A stretch of DNA of 26,963 bases, from NCBI GenBank assembly GCA_051005875.1, contig JBPCIX010000063.1, forward strand, positions 1 to 26,963, read 5' to 3'. The notes below the pieces were generated by a model. That model saw only the letters and a program-made list of their open reading frames with translations. It was not told the origin of the DNA and searched no databases. Each line of letters opens with the position of its first letter. Position 1 is the stretch's first letter. Made by a program: the position numbers and the translations under genes. The DNA comes from JBPCIX01 sp051005875 (GTDB taxonomy: Bacteria; Actinomycetota; CADDZG01; JAHWKV01). Shown in pieces: positions 1-6,773 of the stretch.

Positions 1-78
1 CTGGCGGAAGACGGTGAGCTGCTAAGGCAATTGACGCTGGATCCGACCAAGGATTATCAACGGGCGGGAGGGGAGTAA
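1..78 (+). CDS. IS481-like transposase, C-terminal 25 residues only
   Basis: Frame 1 is open from the first base and ends at TAA (76-78). It encodes a short stretch ending LRQLTLDPTKDYQRAGGE. The LxLDPTxxYQ pattern matches the conserved tail after the integrase core of IS481-family transposases (family knowledge from memory). No catalytic residue is inside the window. The tandem terminal unit starts at the base after the stop codon, which is the usual compact arrangement in small insertion sequences. Confidence 0.55.
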   Translation: MAEDGELLRQLTLDPTKDYQRAGGE

Positions 79-124
79 TGTGCACTATGTCTCGCGACAT
101 CTGTGCACTATGTCTCGCGACATC
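79..124. repeat. Tandem pair of identical 23-bp units at the IS end
   Basis: Positions 79-101 and 102-124 are identical 23-mers, each beginning TGTGCACTATG and ending GCGACATC, joined with no spacer. Each contains TGTC-TCGC-GACA, a 4-bp stem with a 4-nt loop. The pair follows the transposase stop codon immediately, so it is best read as the terminal inverted-repeat region of the element, present twice. The matching left end cannot be seen here. Confidence 0.7.
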
Positions 125-130
125 ACACCG

Positions 131-204
131 TGCCCCCGGTGGGATTCGAACCCACACTGTCGCGGTTTTAAGCCGCGTTTCTCTGCCAATTGGAATACGG
201 GGGC
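131..204 (-). tRNA. tRNA-Leu(UAA)-like gene with a short variable loop
   Basis: On the minus strand the cloverleaf reads: acceptor GCCCCCG paired with CGGGGGC, a D arm with GG in the loop, anticodon stem CGCGG/CCGCG with loop CTTAAAA (U33, anticodon UAA), variable loop ACAGT, T stem GTGGG/CCCAC with loop TTCGAAT, and discriminator A. CCA is not encoded. The anticodon reads UUA (leucine). Leucine tRNAs normally have a long class II variable arm, but this one has five bases and is 74 nt long, so its charging identity is uncertain. The D stem is weak (TTC/GAA, about 3 bp). It lies downstream of the glycosidase-like gene on the same strand and next to the insertion sequence end. Confidence 0.8.
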
Positions 205-276
205 GGGCTTAGATTTTTATCCCTGAATCCTAAGCGTCTATCGGCAGCAGCGTAAAGCGCCGGGGCGGAGCCGAGG

Positions 277-1491
277 CTACCTGTTCAGGCGGACGAGTTC
301 GGACCAGATGAATTCTTTGTGGGGGCTGGCCTGGACGGTGTCGAAGTCGTAGATGCTGCCGCCCATTATTCCCATTATTCCCATATCCAACGTTGAGTTC
401 ACGAAGCCAGTGGTCTCGGCCGGCGTCATGCAATTGCCTATTCCCCCAATCAGATGGAAGGGTCGATCGACTCCCATTAAGTCCCTGGTTCTCGAAACGA
501 CCTCTCGCATGTATGCGTTCGTGTCGATCTCCAGGGCGCAGTTACTGCCCTTTGTGACCGACCAGTAGGCCATGGGCACAATCACGTCGTAGATCTCGCC
601 TATCTCACGCCACGGGAAACCAGCCCACTTGGCCGGCGCCCTCGTGTTGTTCTTTGCGTCAACCACCGTTGCGGCCAATACTCGCCCGCCGGCCGCTGCC
701 CGCAGTTGCCTGGAATACTCGATGATCCCGGCGTGGAACGCGGCGCGGTCGCCACCCAGGCTTGCGTCCATGGTTTCAATGTCGGGTGAAAACCCGTCGC
801 AATGGCCGCCCTTAGGGGAAGTGAATTCAATCGCCATCATGCTGCGCCGAATATCGCGGGGCATATCGCCGAATCCCGGCACATACCAGCAGACCACCGC
901 TATCCCCCGGGCGTGGGCTTCATCAATGAACGAACCCAGCCGCTCGGGTTTGAAAATATCCTCGGCTTGCTTGAAGCGGCCGGTTTGAAAGTAAAGGGTC
1001 TTGACCCCTCTTCTGGCCATTTCTTCAGTGGTTGCCGCCGCCGCATCGTTGTCGAAAATATCCATCCACATGCCCTCGCCGCGATACACATCTGCCGCCG
1101 CCGGGAGCGATCGCGCTGCGGCTAAGGCCGGCTTTGGGGGGGGTGCGGGCTCGGGTGCGACAACCGGATTGGGCGCCGCCTTAGCCGCCGGCGGCGCCTT
1201 GGCGGCAACAGAGGCCGGGGCGGGAGGAGCAGGGGGTGGAGGTGGAGGTGGAGGTGGAGGTGGGGGTGGGGGTGGAGCTGGAAGTGGGGAGGGCTCACGA
1301 CGGGGTGGAATGAGATTTTCTTCGACCACGGCAACATCCTCGCCGTTGGCAGCAAGGGCGTTGGTCGAGAGACCGTCGGAGTCCTGGGTCTTTTTTGCCA
1401 CCACCAGGACAGAGGCAGACGCGATCATTGCCACGCACGCGGCAAGAAATACCAATCTTATTGCCCAAAAATGTTTACGTATGTAAGTCAT
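277..1491 (-). CDS. Membrane-anchored TIM-barrel protein, putative glycoside hydrolase-like
   Basis: 404 residues. An N-terminal membrane segment (about 11-32) is followed by a Pro/Ala-rich spacer (about 60-130) with a nearly uninterrupted proline run at 73-87, then a barrel-like domain from about 135 to the end. Barrel landmarks are GMWMDIFDND, GVKTLYFQTGRF, AVVCWYVPGF, GFSPDIET (D237, E239) and VIVPMAYWSV. This pattern recalls a family of uncharacterised actinobacterial TIM-barrel proteins labelled glycoside hydrolase-like; E239 on the DIE motif is the likely acid-base candidate by analogy. Substrate unknown. The protein is expected outside the membrane, held away by the spacer. The ATG at 1491 has no good Shine-Dalgarno but has a -10-like box 8 nt upstream. 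It could instead be a non-catalytic carbohydrate-binding barrel. Confidence 0.75.
   Translation of the reverse strand: MTYIRKHFWAIRLVFLAACVAMIASASVLVVAKKTQDSDGLSTNALAANGEDVAVVEENLIPPRREPSPLPAPPPPPPPPPPPPPPPAPPAPASVAAKAPPAAKAAPNPVVAPEPAPPPKPALAAARSLPAAADVYRGEGMWMDIFDNDAAAATTEEMARRGVKTLYFQTGRFKQAEDIFKPERLGSFIDEAHARGIAVVCWYVPGFGDMPRDIRRSMMAIEFTSPKGGHCDGFSPDIETMDASLGGDRAAFHAGIIEYSRQLRAAAGGRVLAATVVDAKNNTRAPAKWAGFPWREIGEIYDVIVPMAYWSVTKGSNCALEIDTNAYMREVVSRTRDLMGVDRPFHLIGGIGNCMTPAETTGFVNSTLDMGIMGIMGGSIYDFDTVQASPHKEFIWSELVRLNR
1235..1276. repeat. Hexamer microsatellite (GGTGGA/GGTGGG) inside the proline-run codons
   Basis: On the + strand GGTGGA repeats about five times and then passes into GGTGGG units. 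On the coding (minus) strand these are proline codons. The + strand has many closely spaced G runs, so it could form a G-quadruplex. Such tracts change length by slippage, so the proline spacer of the glycosidase-like protein may differ between strains, in multiples of two residues when whole hexamers are gained or lost. Confidence 0.85.
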
Positions 1492-1499
1492 CGGGTATC

Positions 1500-1505
1500 A
1501 GTTTA
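1500..1505 (-). promoter_or_regulatory. -10-like box TAAACT, 8 nt before the start codon
   Basis: On the minus strand TAAACT is followed by GATACCCG and then ATG (1491). The spacing would place transcription initiation at or next to the start codon, giving a leaderless mRNA. No convincing -35 element was seen. The same arrangement occurs at several other genes in this window, which raises confidence in this one. Confidence 0.45.
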
Positions 1506-1689
1506 AGTCCTATTCTGAAGTTGTTTTTGTTCGACTTGCTGAACCCGGGGCTCATGTAGCCCTCGTACACCCGCGGTTATCGACCGGTTTCACTATTGAC
1601 TTCAACGTGTGGGCAACCTTAAACCCACGGCGGAAATTCCCCTGGATTTACGAAATGTTTTGGGCGGCCTGCCCAGCAGAACAAGCTTC

Positions 1690-2493
1690 CTAAGCTTTGC
1701 CGGGGCCCTCATTGATCGTGACTTTGACGATGTAGACGGGCTTGTCGGGCGAAGACTTTTCACCCGTGCCATTGTCAATCGTCTTTACATTGTTGAATTT
1801 GGCCAGCGCCGCGTCGCCCTTAGTGATTTTTCCAAGCAGCGCATAGTCCGGCGTAAGCTTTTGGGCGGCAGTGTCCGCGGGCACGAAAAAGAACTGGCTG
1901 CCCGAAGTTCCCGGAGGTTCGGCGCCGCCCTTAGCCATGGCGACGATGCCCTTGGTGTACTTGATGTCCGCGGGGGGTGCGTCGGCCACTTTGTAGCTCG
2001 GTCCCCCGGTTCCGTCTCCCTTGGGATCGCCGCCCTGAATTGCAAAGTCTTTGACTATTCGGTGGAAAGGCAGCCCGTTGTAAAAACCCTGCTTGGCCAA
2101 AAACACGAAGGAGTTCACAACGTTTGGCGATGCGGCCGCGGCCAGTTCAACCTCGATTGCCCCGCAAGAAGTTGAGAAAACTGCCGTGTAGGTCTTGGCC
2201 TTGTCGATAGTCATCGCCGGAGGCGCGTCGGGAGTCTTGGTGTTGCCACCTTTAGGTTTGTCGTGGCCGCATTCACCTGCTTTGGGCGCGGCCTTGGCCG
2301 GCTTGCTGGGGGCTTTATTGTTATTCGTAAAGTAGTAGGTGACGCCCCCCACGATCAGAGCCAAAATGGTCAGATTGATGAGCATCCGTTTTTGGCGCTG
2401 GGCCTGCCGGGCTTTTATTTCCTGCTCAATCTTCGCCCGGCGCATTTCTTTTTGACGCTGGCGCTTGGCGACCTTACCGTTACCGTTAGTCAC
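1690..2493 (-). CDS. Membrane-anchored cyclophilin-type peptidyl-prolyl isomerase
   Basis: 267 residues from GTG at 2493. This start is chosen because GGAG lies 6 nt upstream and it overlaps the ppx stop by 8 nt; the frame is open further upstream but without family support. Residues 1-36 are very basic (KRQRQKEMRRAK), 37-55 form one membrane helix, 56-100 a Lys/Pro/Ala linker, and 105-267 a cyclophilin domain with FHR (153-155), QGGDP (163-167) and SGSQFFF (197-203), the conserved isomerase landmarks. It should catalyse cis-trans isomerisation at proline on the outer face of the membrane, assisting folding of exported proteins. It is the last gene of the eno-to-ppx run. The architecture resembles actinobacterial PpiB-like proteins. 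Confidence 0.92.
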   Translation of the reverse strand: MTNGNGKVAKRQRQKEMRRAKIEQEIKARQAQRQKRMLINLTILALIVGGVTYYFTNNNKAPSKPAKAAPKAGECGHDKPKGGNTKTPDAPPAMTIDKAKTYTAVFSTSCGAIEVELAAAASPNVVNSFVFLAKQGFYNGLPFHRIVKDFAIQGGDPKGDGTGGPSYKVADAPPADIKYTKGIVAMAKGGAEPPGTSGSQFFFVPADTAAQKLTPDYALLGKITKGDAALAKFNNVKTIDNGTGEKSSPDKPVYIVKVTINEGPGKA

Positions 2494-3415
2494 GATTTTC
2501 TCCAATGATCTCGAGTACAAGCCCGTCGAGGATATCCCTCTCGGACACAATCAACTGATCGAAAGACCACCTGCTCATGACTTTAGCCAGGATCGAAGTC
2601 CCCGCAACAATAATGTCTGCCCTTCCCTCAATTAGCCCTGGAATCGATGAGCGCTCCTTGGAAGTCCTCCGGGCCAAATCAAGATACAGACTATCAACGG
2701 CGGCGCGAGGCAAGACCATTTCGTGAGTCTGCTCGGGATCGTAGGATTCAAGCCCCAGATACATGGCGGCCAGCGTGGTGACTGAGCCCGCGAGCCCTAC
2801 CAATTGGGCTTGATCTGGGGGCATAACCGAGTCCGCCTCCGCCAGCCCGCTCTCGATTGCCGCTTCCATGCTGACCATCTCTTCAGGGGCCGCCGGGTCG
2901 GAGAGCAGAAACCGCTCAGTCAGCCGTACTGCTCCCAGGTTCACAGAAATCGCCTTGAACTCCCCGGCAGGGCCCTTACTCCCGCCCACCAACTCAGTAG
3001 ATCCCCCGCCAATGTCGCATACGACATAAACGCCATCAGGAAGCGCCGCCGTGGCCCCAGAAAATGACAACCGAGCCTCTTCTTCGCCGCCCAGGATCTC
3101 CGGTTTCACTGCCGCTAACTTGGCGACGCCACTAAGGAATTCATCTGAATTGCGAGCGTCTCGCAAGGCGCTGGTGCCCGCAACCCTGACTTTTTCGACC
3201 CCAAATTCTCCGCAGACCGCAAGAAATTCAGCCACCGCGGCCAGGGTTCTTTTCATCGCCACAAACTGGAGTCGGCCGGCTGCGTCTACCCCTTCGCCCA
3301 AACGCGTGAACCTGAGCCTGCGGTCGAGATCGCGGTATCTATTTCCCGGAGACTTGTGCTCGGCAACAAGTAATCGAGTCGTGTTTGTGCCGACATCAAT
3401 TGCGGCGACCCTCAT
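2486..3415 (-). CDS. ppx: Exopolyphosphatase / Ppx-GppA family phosphatase
   Basis: 309 residues, start ATG 3415. The N-terminal phosphate-binding motif AAIDVGTNTTRLLV (4-17) and the second ASKHA motif VVCDIGGGSTELV (about 132-145) are intact, as is GLAGSVTTLAAM near residue 209. The family hydrolyses polyphosphate or the terminal phosphate of pppGpp. The single catalytic module matches the short actinobacterial Ppx type, without the C-terminal HD-like part of E. coli Ppx. The start overlaps the DUF501 stop (ATGA) and the end overlaps the cyclophilin start, so it is probably translated by coupling within the eno operon. Whether polyphosphate or pppGpp is the preferred substrate cannot be decided from sequence. 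Confidence 0.93.
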   Translation of the reverse strand: MRVAAIDVGTNTTRLLVAEHKSPGNRYRDLDRRLRFTRLGEGVDAAGRLQFVAMKRTLAAVAEFLAVCGEFGVEKVRVAGTSALRDARNSDEFLSGVAKLAAVKPEILGGEEEARLSFSGATAALPDGVYVVCDIGGGSTELVGGSKGPAGEFKAISVNLGAVRLTERFLLSDPAAPEEMVSMEAAIESGLAEADSVMPPDQAQLVGLAGSVTTLAAMYLGLESYDPEQTHEMVLPRAAVDSLYLDLARRTSKERSSIPGLIEGRADIIVAGTSILAKVMSRWSFDQLIVSERDILDGLVLEIIGENRD

Positions 3416-3915
3416 ACGCAGGGGGAACTTGGCGTAGCCGAATTGGGCCCCCGGCCCGCTCTAGCCAGCTCTTCAACCACCCAGGCGCCCACGGGATTGT
3501 CCTCGGTCACAAGGTGGTGAGCCAGATGGGCATGAAGGCACTTGACGCGCTCCGGGCCTCCCCCGGGGTGCCTAACATGCTCGGGAGTACCCCGGCCGTC
3601 CCTGGCAAAGCAATACTTCTCAGTCGAAGCCGCAAGCGCCTGACGAAATTCAGAATCATCGGCCAAACGCTTATTGATTTCCACCATCAGGCCGCCCGCT
3701 TCCAAGCGACCCACAGCGGAGGACAGCTCTTTGCAGGTCAACCACCAAAATGTTGGGAAAGGCGTTCCATCTTCCAGAGTCCGGCTTGTCTCGATGACTT
3801 GAGGATTGCGGCACCCACAGCGATGGGCCACAGTCCAGGGCCCCCTGGGGTCGCGGCCAAGCTGAGCGGCAACTGCAAGCCGGTCTTCAGCAACCGGCTG
3901 GTCAGCCTTTGTTAT
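3412..3915 (-). CDS. DUF501 protein with a probable ATA start
   Basis: Actinobacterial family of unknown function, linked to eno-ftsB-ppx. Visible landmarks are DGTPFPTFWWLTC, GRLEAGGLM and RVKCLHAHLAHHL, with Cys and His residues that could bind metal (HRCGC, TCKE, CLHAHLAHH). The first in-frame ATG, GTG or TTG is GTG 3831, but the frame is open to a stop at 3967-3969, and the translation before GTG reads DRLAVAAQLGRDPRGPWT, which matches the conserved family N-terminus as I recall it. The only sensible start just before it is ATA at 3915, overlapping the S1-gene stop as ATAA; the extended protein is 167 residues, against 139 from GTG. There is no strong Shine-Dalgarno at either. Start uncertain, family confident. 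Confidence 0.88.
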   Translation of the reverse strand: MTKADQPVAEDRLAVAAQLGRDPRGPWTVAHRCGCRNPQVIETSRTLEDGTPFPTFWWLTCKELSSAVGRLEAGGLMVEINKRLADDSEFRQALAASTEKYCFARDGRGTPEHVRHPGGGPERVKCLHAHLAHHLVTEDNPVGAWVVEELARAGRGPNSATPSSPCV

Positions 3916-4277
3916 TGCCGCTTCGAATCCCGTTGACGCCGGACGTCGGCCAAGCGCTCCTGAGATTCACGCATAAACCTTTTGAGCTTGGCTTCAAATT
4001 CAGGGTCTCGCCCGGAACGGCCCCTTGTCGAGGCCTCCTCGAAAGAAGGATCGGCTTGCTTGATAGAAAGATCAATCTTTCCGTCTTCCTTGATGGAAAG
4101 GATCTTAACGTTGACGGTGTCGCCTTCTTTGAGGTGCTCGCCGATGTTCTTAACGTAGTTCTTGTCAACCTCAGAAATATGCACCATGCCGGTTTCTCCG
4201 TCGGCGATATCGACGAAAGCCCCGAAGTCCGCCAGACGGCTGACCGTGCCTTCAACTATTGCTCCTACTTCTGCCAA
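3912..4277 (-). CDS. S1-domain RNA-binding protein (YabR-like)
   Basis: 121 residues. Residues 5-75 are one S1 RNA-binding domain (VGAIVEGTVSRLADFGAFVD, then GMVHISEV, LKEGDTVNVKILS and GKIDLSIK). The tail is charged and helical (EFEAKLKRFMRESQERLADV). Start TTG 4277 is set by a strong AGGAGG 4 nt upstream. The gene follows ftsB after 83 nt, as yabR follows divIC in Bacillus (from memory). It probably binds RNA or ribosomes; the exact target is unknown. Its stop overlaps the proposed ATA start of the DUF501 gene. Confidence 0.88.
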   Translation of the reverse strand: MAEVGAIVEGTVSRLADFGAFVDIADGETGMVHISEVDKNYVKNIGEHLKEGDTVNVKILSIKEDGKIDLSIKQADPSFEEASTRGRSGRDPEFEAKLKRFMRESQERLADVRRQRDSKRQ

Positions 4278-4281
4278 TAAA

Positions 4282-4287
4282 CCTCCT
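4282..4287 (-). promoter_or_regulatory. Strong ribosome binding site AGGAGG fixing a TTG start
   Basis: The minus strand reads GAGGAGG-TTTA-TTG. This perfect Shine-Dalgarno decides the TTG at 4277 as the start of the S1-domain gene, and shows that the organism uses SD-led as well as apparently leaderless genes. Confidence 0.8.
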
Positions 4288-4360
4288 CATGCAAACTATT
4301 TGGTCCAGCCTATCGTACGACCGCCAAAGGGCCTCTGGCAAGCGGAGCACTCACGTGGGC

Positions 4361-4729
4361 CTAGACCTTGGACTGAACCCAGCTCCAGGCCTTCTCATAC
4401 CAGGGCTTCGGTTTGGCCGGCGGCGGCTTGGCCTTTACGGGCGGTCCTTCTGGATCCTCCACGACAAACGAAACCTCGCCCGGCCGCACCAGGCCCAGCT
4501 GTTCCCTGGCGACTGTTTCCAGGTAGTCGGGGTCGCTTAGGCGCGACAGTCGCTGGTGCAACTTGATGTTGCTCGTCGTTAAAGCGGCAAGCTTACGCTC
4601 CTCCGCCCGTACAAGGTCACGCTGCTCCAGGGCTTGCCTTGCAGGAGGCAGGATTGCCAAGCCTAGTCCAGCCATCACGCAGGCTAGCAGGGCCAGGCGA
4701 AACCTTAGCTTTAGGCGCCGGGCAGCCAT
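4361..4729 (-). CDS. ftsB: Septum formation initiator FtsB/DivIC
   Basis: 122 residues. A short basic cytoplasmic start (MAARRLKLRFR) precedes one membrane helix (about 12-29), then a coiled coil (about 31-66, QALEQRDLVRAEERKLAAL and following) and the family motif DPDYLETVAREQLGLVRPGE (67-86). A Pro/Lys-rich tail ends with tryptophans (WYEKAWSW). FtsB/DivIC forms the divisome FtsQLB complex that activates septal peptidoglycan synthesis. ATG 4729 lies 19 nt inside the end of eno, so translation is probably coupled. The eno-ftsB-DUF501-ppx order is a typical actinobacterial arrangement. Confidence 0.92.
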   Translation of the reverse strand: MAARRLKLRFRLALLACVMAGLGLAILPPARQALEQRDLVRAEERKLAALTTSNIKLHQRLSRLSDPDYLETVAREQLGLVRPGEVSFVVEDPEGPPVKAKPPPAKPKPWYEKAWSWVQSKV

Positions 4730-5985
4730 TTAAAAGCTCCGGCGCCCGCGTAGCGCGCGGATTCGCCCAATTCCTCTTCAATTCTGAGTAGCTGGTTGTA
4801 CTTCGCCAGACGCTCCGATCGGGCGGGGGCGCCCGATTTGATCTGACCCGCTCCCCACGCGACCGCCAGGTCGGCGATCATCGCGTCTTCGGTCTCGCCC
4901 GAGCGATGGCTAATGATTGCGCTGTAGCCGGCGCGAAGCGCCATCTGCACTGTTTCGGAAGTCTCGGTGAGAGTACCGATTTGGTTTACCTTGACCAGAA
5001 TCGAATTTGCAATTTTTGTCTGAATGCCTCGTTCAAGCCGCTCCGGGTTCGTTACAAATAAATCGTCCCCGACTATTTGAACCTTGTTTCCCAAAACCTC
5101 GGTCAGATGGCCCCAGCCTTCCCAATCGTCTTCATCCAAAGGGTCTTCGAGGCTGGCGATAGGGAACTTCGAAATCCATGTCTCGTACAGGCCGGCGAGG
5201 CCGGCTGCATCGAACGCAGTTCCCGACAAAACATACTTGCCGTCGGTCATCCACTGGGCCGCGGCCAGGTCAAGGGCAATTGATACCTCGGCCCCCGGCT
5301 TGGAGCCGGCCGCCTCGATTGCTTCACACAAGATTCCCAGCGCCTGCTCGTCGCCGGCTAGGTCGGGAGCGAAGCCGCCTTCGTCGCCTACTCCGGTTGA
5401 AAGCCCTTTAGAACGAAGAACTTTCTTAAGGCAATGGTAGATCTCGGTCCCCATTTGCATCGCCTCTGAAAACGAGGCTGCGCCGTGGGGCACGATCATG
5501 AATTCTTGAATATCGAGGTTATTGTCGGCGTGGGCCCCGCCGTTTAGAACATTCATCAGCGGTACCGGAAGCAGGTGAGCGCCCGCACCGCCGACGTAGC
5601 GAAAAACCCCGATGCCGAGGTCCGCTGCGGCCGCCGCAGCAACGGCCATCGAAACCCCCAGGATGGCGTTGGCGCCGAGCTTCGACTTGTTGTCGGTGCC
5701 GTCGAGGTCAATCAGGATCTTGTCGACGTTGCGCTGGTCAAGCACGTCCTCGCCGATCAGCGCCGGGCCTATCAAGTCATTCACGTTGGCTACGGCGCTC
5801 GAAACACCTTGTCCGCCGAACGCCTCGCCGCCGTCTCGAAGCTCCACAGCCTCGTATTTGCCTGTCGACGCTCCGGATGGAACCGCGGCTCTACCCACAA
5901 CCCCTGATTCGGTCAAGACTTCGACTTCCACCGTGGGGTTGCCACGGCTGTCGAAGATTTGTCGCGCCAAAATCGCCTCAATCAT
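4711..5985 (-). CDS. eno: Enolase
   Basis: 424 residues, full family length. Converts 2-phosphoglycerate to phosphoenolpyruvate with Mg2+. Landmarks: IFDSRGNPTVEVEV near the start, the mobile loop SGASTGKYEAVELRDG, NGGAHADNNLDIQEFM, DEGGFAPDL, the metal ligands in ALDLAA, SLEDP and VGDDLFV, the catalytic lysine in ILVKVNQIGT, and SHRSGETED. ATG 5985 is the only start that keeps the standard N-terminus (MIEAILARQIFDSRG). It is the first gene of a six-gene run with ftsB, S1, DUF501, ppx and cyclophilin. There is no Shine-Dalgarno; a -10-like TATCTT ends 6 nt before the ATG, pointing to a leaderless transcript. Confidence 0.98.
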   Translation of the reverse strand: MIEAILARQIFDSRGNPTVEVEVLTESGVVGRAAVPSGASTGKYEAVELRDGGEAFGGQGVSSAVANVNDLIGPALIGEDVLDQRNVDKILIDLDGTDNKSKLGANAILGVSMAVAAAAAADLGIGVFRYVGGAGAHLLPVPLMNVLNGGAHADNNLDIQEFMIVPHGAASFSEAMQMGTEIYHCLKKVLRSKGLSTGVGDEGGFAPDLAGDEQALGILCEAIEAAGSKPGAEVSIALDLAAAQWMTDGKYVLSGTAFDAAGLAGLYETWISKFPIASLEDPLDEDDWEGWGHLTEVLGNKVQIVGDDLFVTNPERLERGIQTKIANSILVKVNQIGTLTETSETVQMALRAGYSAIISHRSGETEDAMIADLAVAWGAGQIKSGAPARSERLAKYNQLLRIEEELGESARYAGAGAFKWLPGA

Positions 5986-5991
5986 TCAGTA

Positions 5992-5997
5992 AAGATA
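5992..5997 (-). promoter_or_regulatory. -10-like box TATCTT for eno, leaderless spacing
   Basis: The minus strand reads TTATCT-TTACTGA-ATG: hexamer TATCTT, 6 nt, then the eno start. A TTGACG lies upstream (6020-6025) but 22 nt from the -10, longer than usual for a sigma70-type promoter, so it may not be the -35. Placement predicts initiation at the A of the ATG. Confidence 0.5.
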
Positions 5998-6048
5998 ACC
6001 GCAGTTACGGCCTGAGGCGCGTCAATGCCGGGTTATGAGGGTCGAGGC

Positions 6049-6765
6049 CTACTCTTCCAGGCGGCGGCTTGCCTCTTGGCGCAGGGCCCCTTCCGGGTCG
6101 ATGCCATGCTCCCTGGCCAAAGCGGCGGCCTCGAATAGCAACTCGCCCGTGACGCCGGCCGCAGGCCCTGACTCCATCTGCTGAGTTAGGTCAAACAAGC
6201 GGGCCTGGTTAGGCTTGTATTCCTTGCCGGCCCCCGCGAGCCGACGAAGTACTTTATGCGCATACACAAGGGCGGGCAGGCCCATGGGGATTCCATCTGA
6301 AATGCGATCCCTTGGCTTTTCTCTCGTTTTGATTGCCTCCCAATTGGCGAGCACCTCGGAAGGGGTTCCTGCTTGCTCATCGCCGAAAACGTGAGGGTGC
6401 CGGGTGATCAGTTTGGCGATCAATTCTTCAATCACGCGGGTAATGTCGAAATCTCCGCTTTCTGCGGCCATCTGCGCATGGAATACGACCTGAAGAAGAA
6501 CGTCTCCAAGCTCTTCCGCAAGATGGGCTGGATCGTTTCTATCGATTGCATCCACAGTCTCGTAAGCCTCTTCCAGCAGGTTCAAGGAGATTGATTGGTG
6601 GCTCTGCTCGCGGTCCCACGGACAGCCCTCGGGGCCCCTCAGCCTGGCCATCAATTCGACCAATTCTGAAAACGCGGTGGCTGCCAACTCAGCGGCGCCG
6701 GCAGCATGCGGATCGAGGGGATCACCCGGTTGGTTGGAAGTCGCCATGTTGGGGTTTCCAGGCAC
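6049..6765 (-). CDS. mazG: Nucleoside triphosphate pyrophosphohydrolase MazG
   Basis: 238 residues from GTG 6765 (AGGG 6 nt upstream) or 232 from ATG 6747. The MazG domain shows LRGPEGCPWDREQSHQSI, LLEEAYETVDAID and LAEELGDVLLQVVFHAQMA; the EExxE/ExxD acidic residues that bind Mg2+ are present. A second, shorter helical region (NWEAIKTREKP, GLPALVYAHKV) follows, then a C-terminal tail. It hydrolyses NTPs or dNTPs to NMP and PPi, cleaning damaged nucleotides or modulating the stringent response. It follows the parvulin lipoprotein gene after 8 nt and so is probably co-transcribed with it. mazG close to eno and mfd is conserved in actinobacteria. Confidence 0.93.
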   Translation of the reverse strand: MPGNPNMATSNQPGDPLDPHAAGAAELAATAFSELVELMARLRGPEGCPWDREQSHQSISLNLLEEAYETVDAIDRNDPAHLAEELGDVLLQVVFHAQMAAESGDFDITRVIEELIAKLITRHPHVFGDEQAGTPSEVLANWEAIKTREKPRDRISDGIPMGLPALVYAHKVLRRLAGAGKEYKPNQARLFDLTQQMESGPAAGVTGELLFEAAALAREHGIDPEGALRQEASRRLEE

Positions 6766-6773
6766 CGGCGACC

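Larger units (their letters stand above)
1..125 (+). mobile_element. 3' end of an IS481-like insertion sequence, cut by the window edge
   Basis: The segment holds the last codons of a transposase-like reading frame followed directly by a doubled 23-bp unit that I read as the element's terminal repeat. The end of the protein (LTLDPTKDYQ, then a short tail) resembles the C-terminus of IS481/rve-type transposases as I remember them. The element stops about 6 nt from the 3' end of the tRNA gene at 131-204, so it sits right beside that gene. The rest of the element, including the DDE core and the other end, lies outside the window, so the family assignment rests on little sequence. Confidence 0.6.

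Noticed and set aside
79..124. Start of a CRISPR array
   Set aside because: Two adjacent copies without spacers, directly behind a transposase stop; fits an IS terminus.
131..204. Suppressor tRNA for UAA stop codons
   Set aside because: A UAA suppressor needs anticodon UUA; here the anticodon is UAA, which pairs with the leucine codon UUA. Genes in the window use TAA normally as stop.
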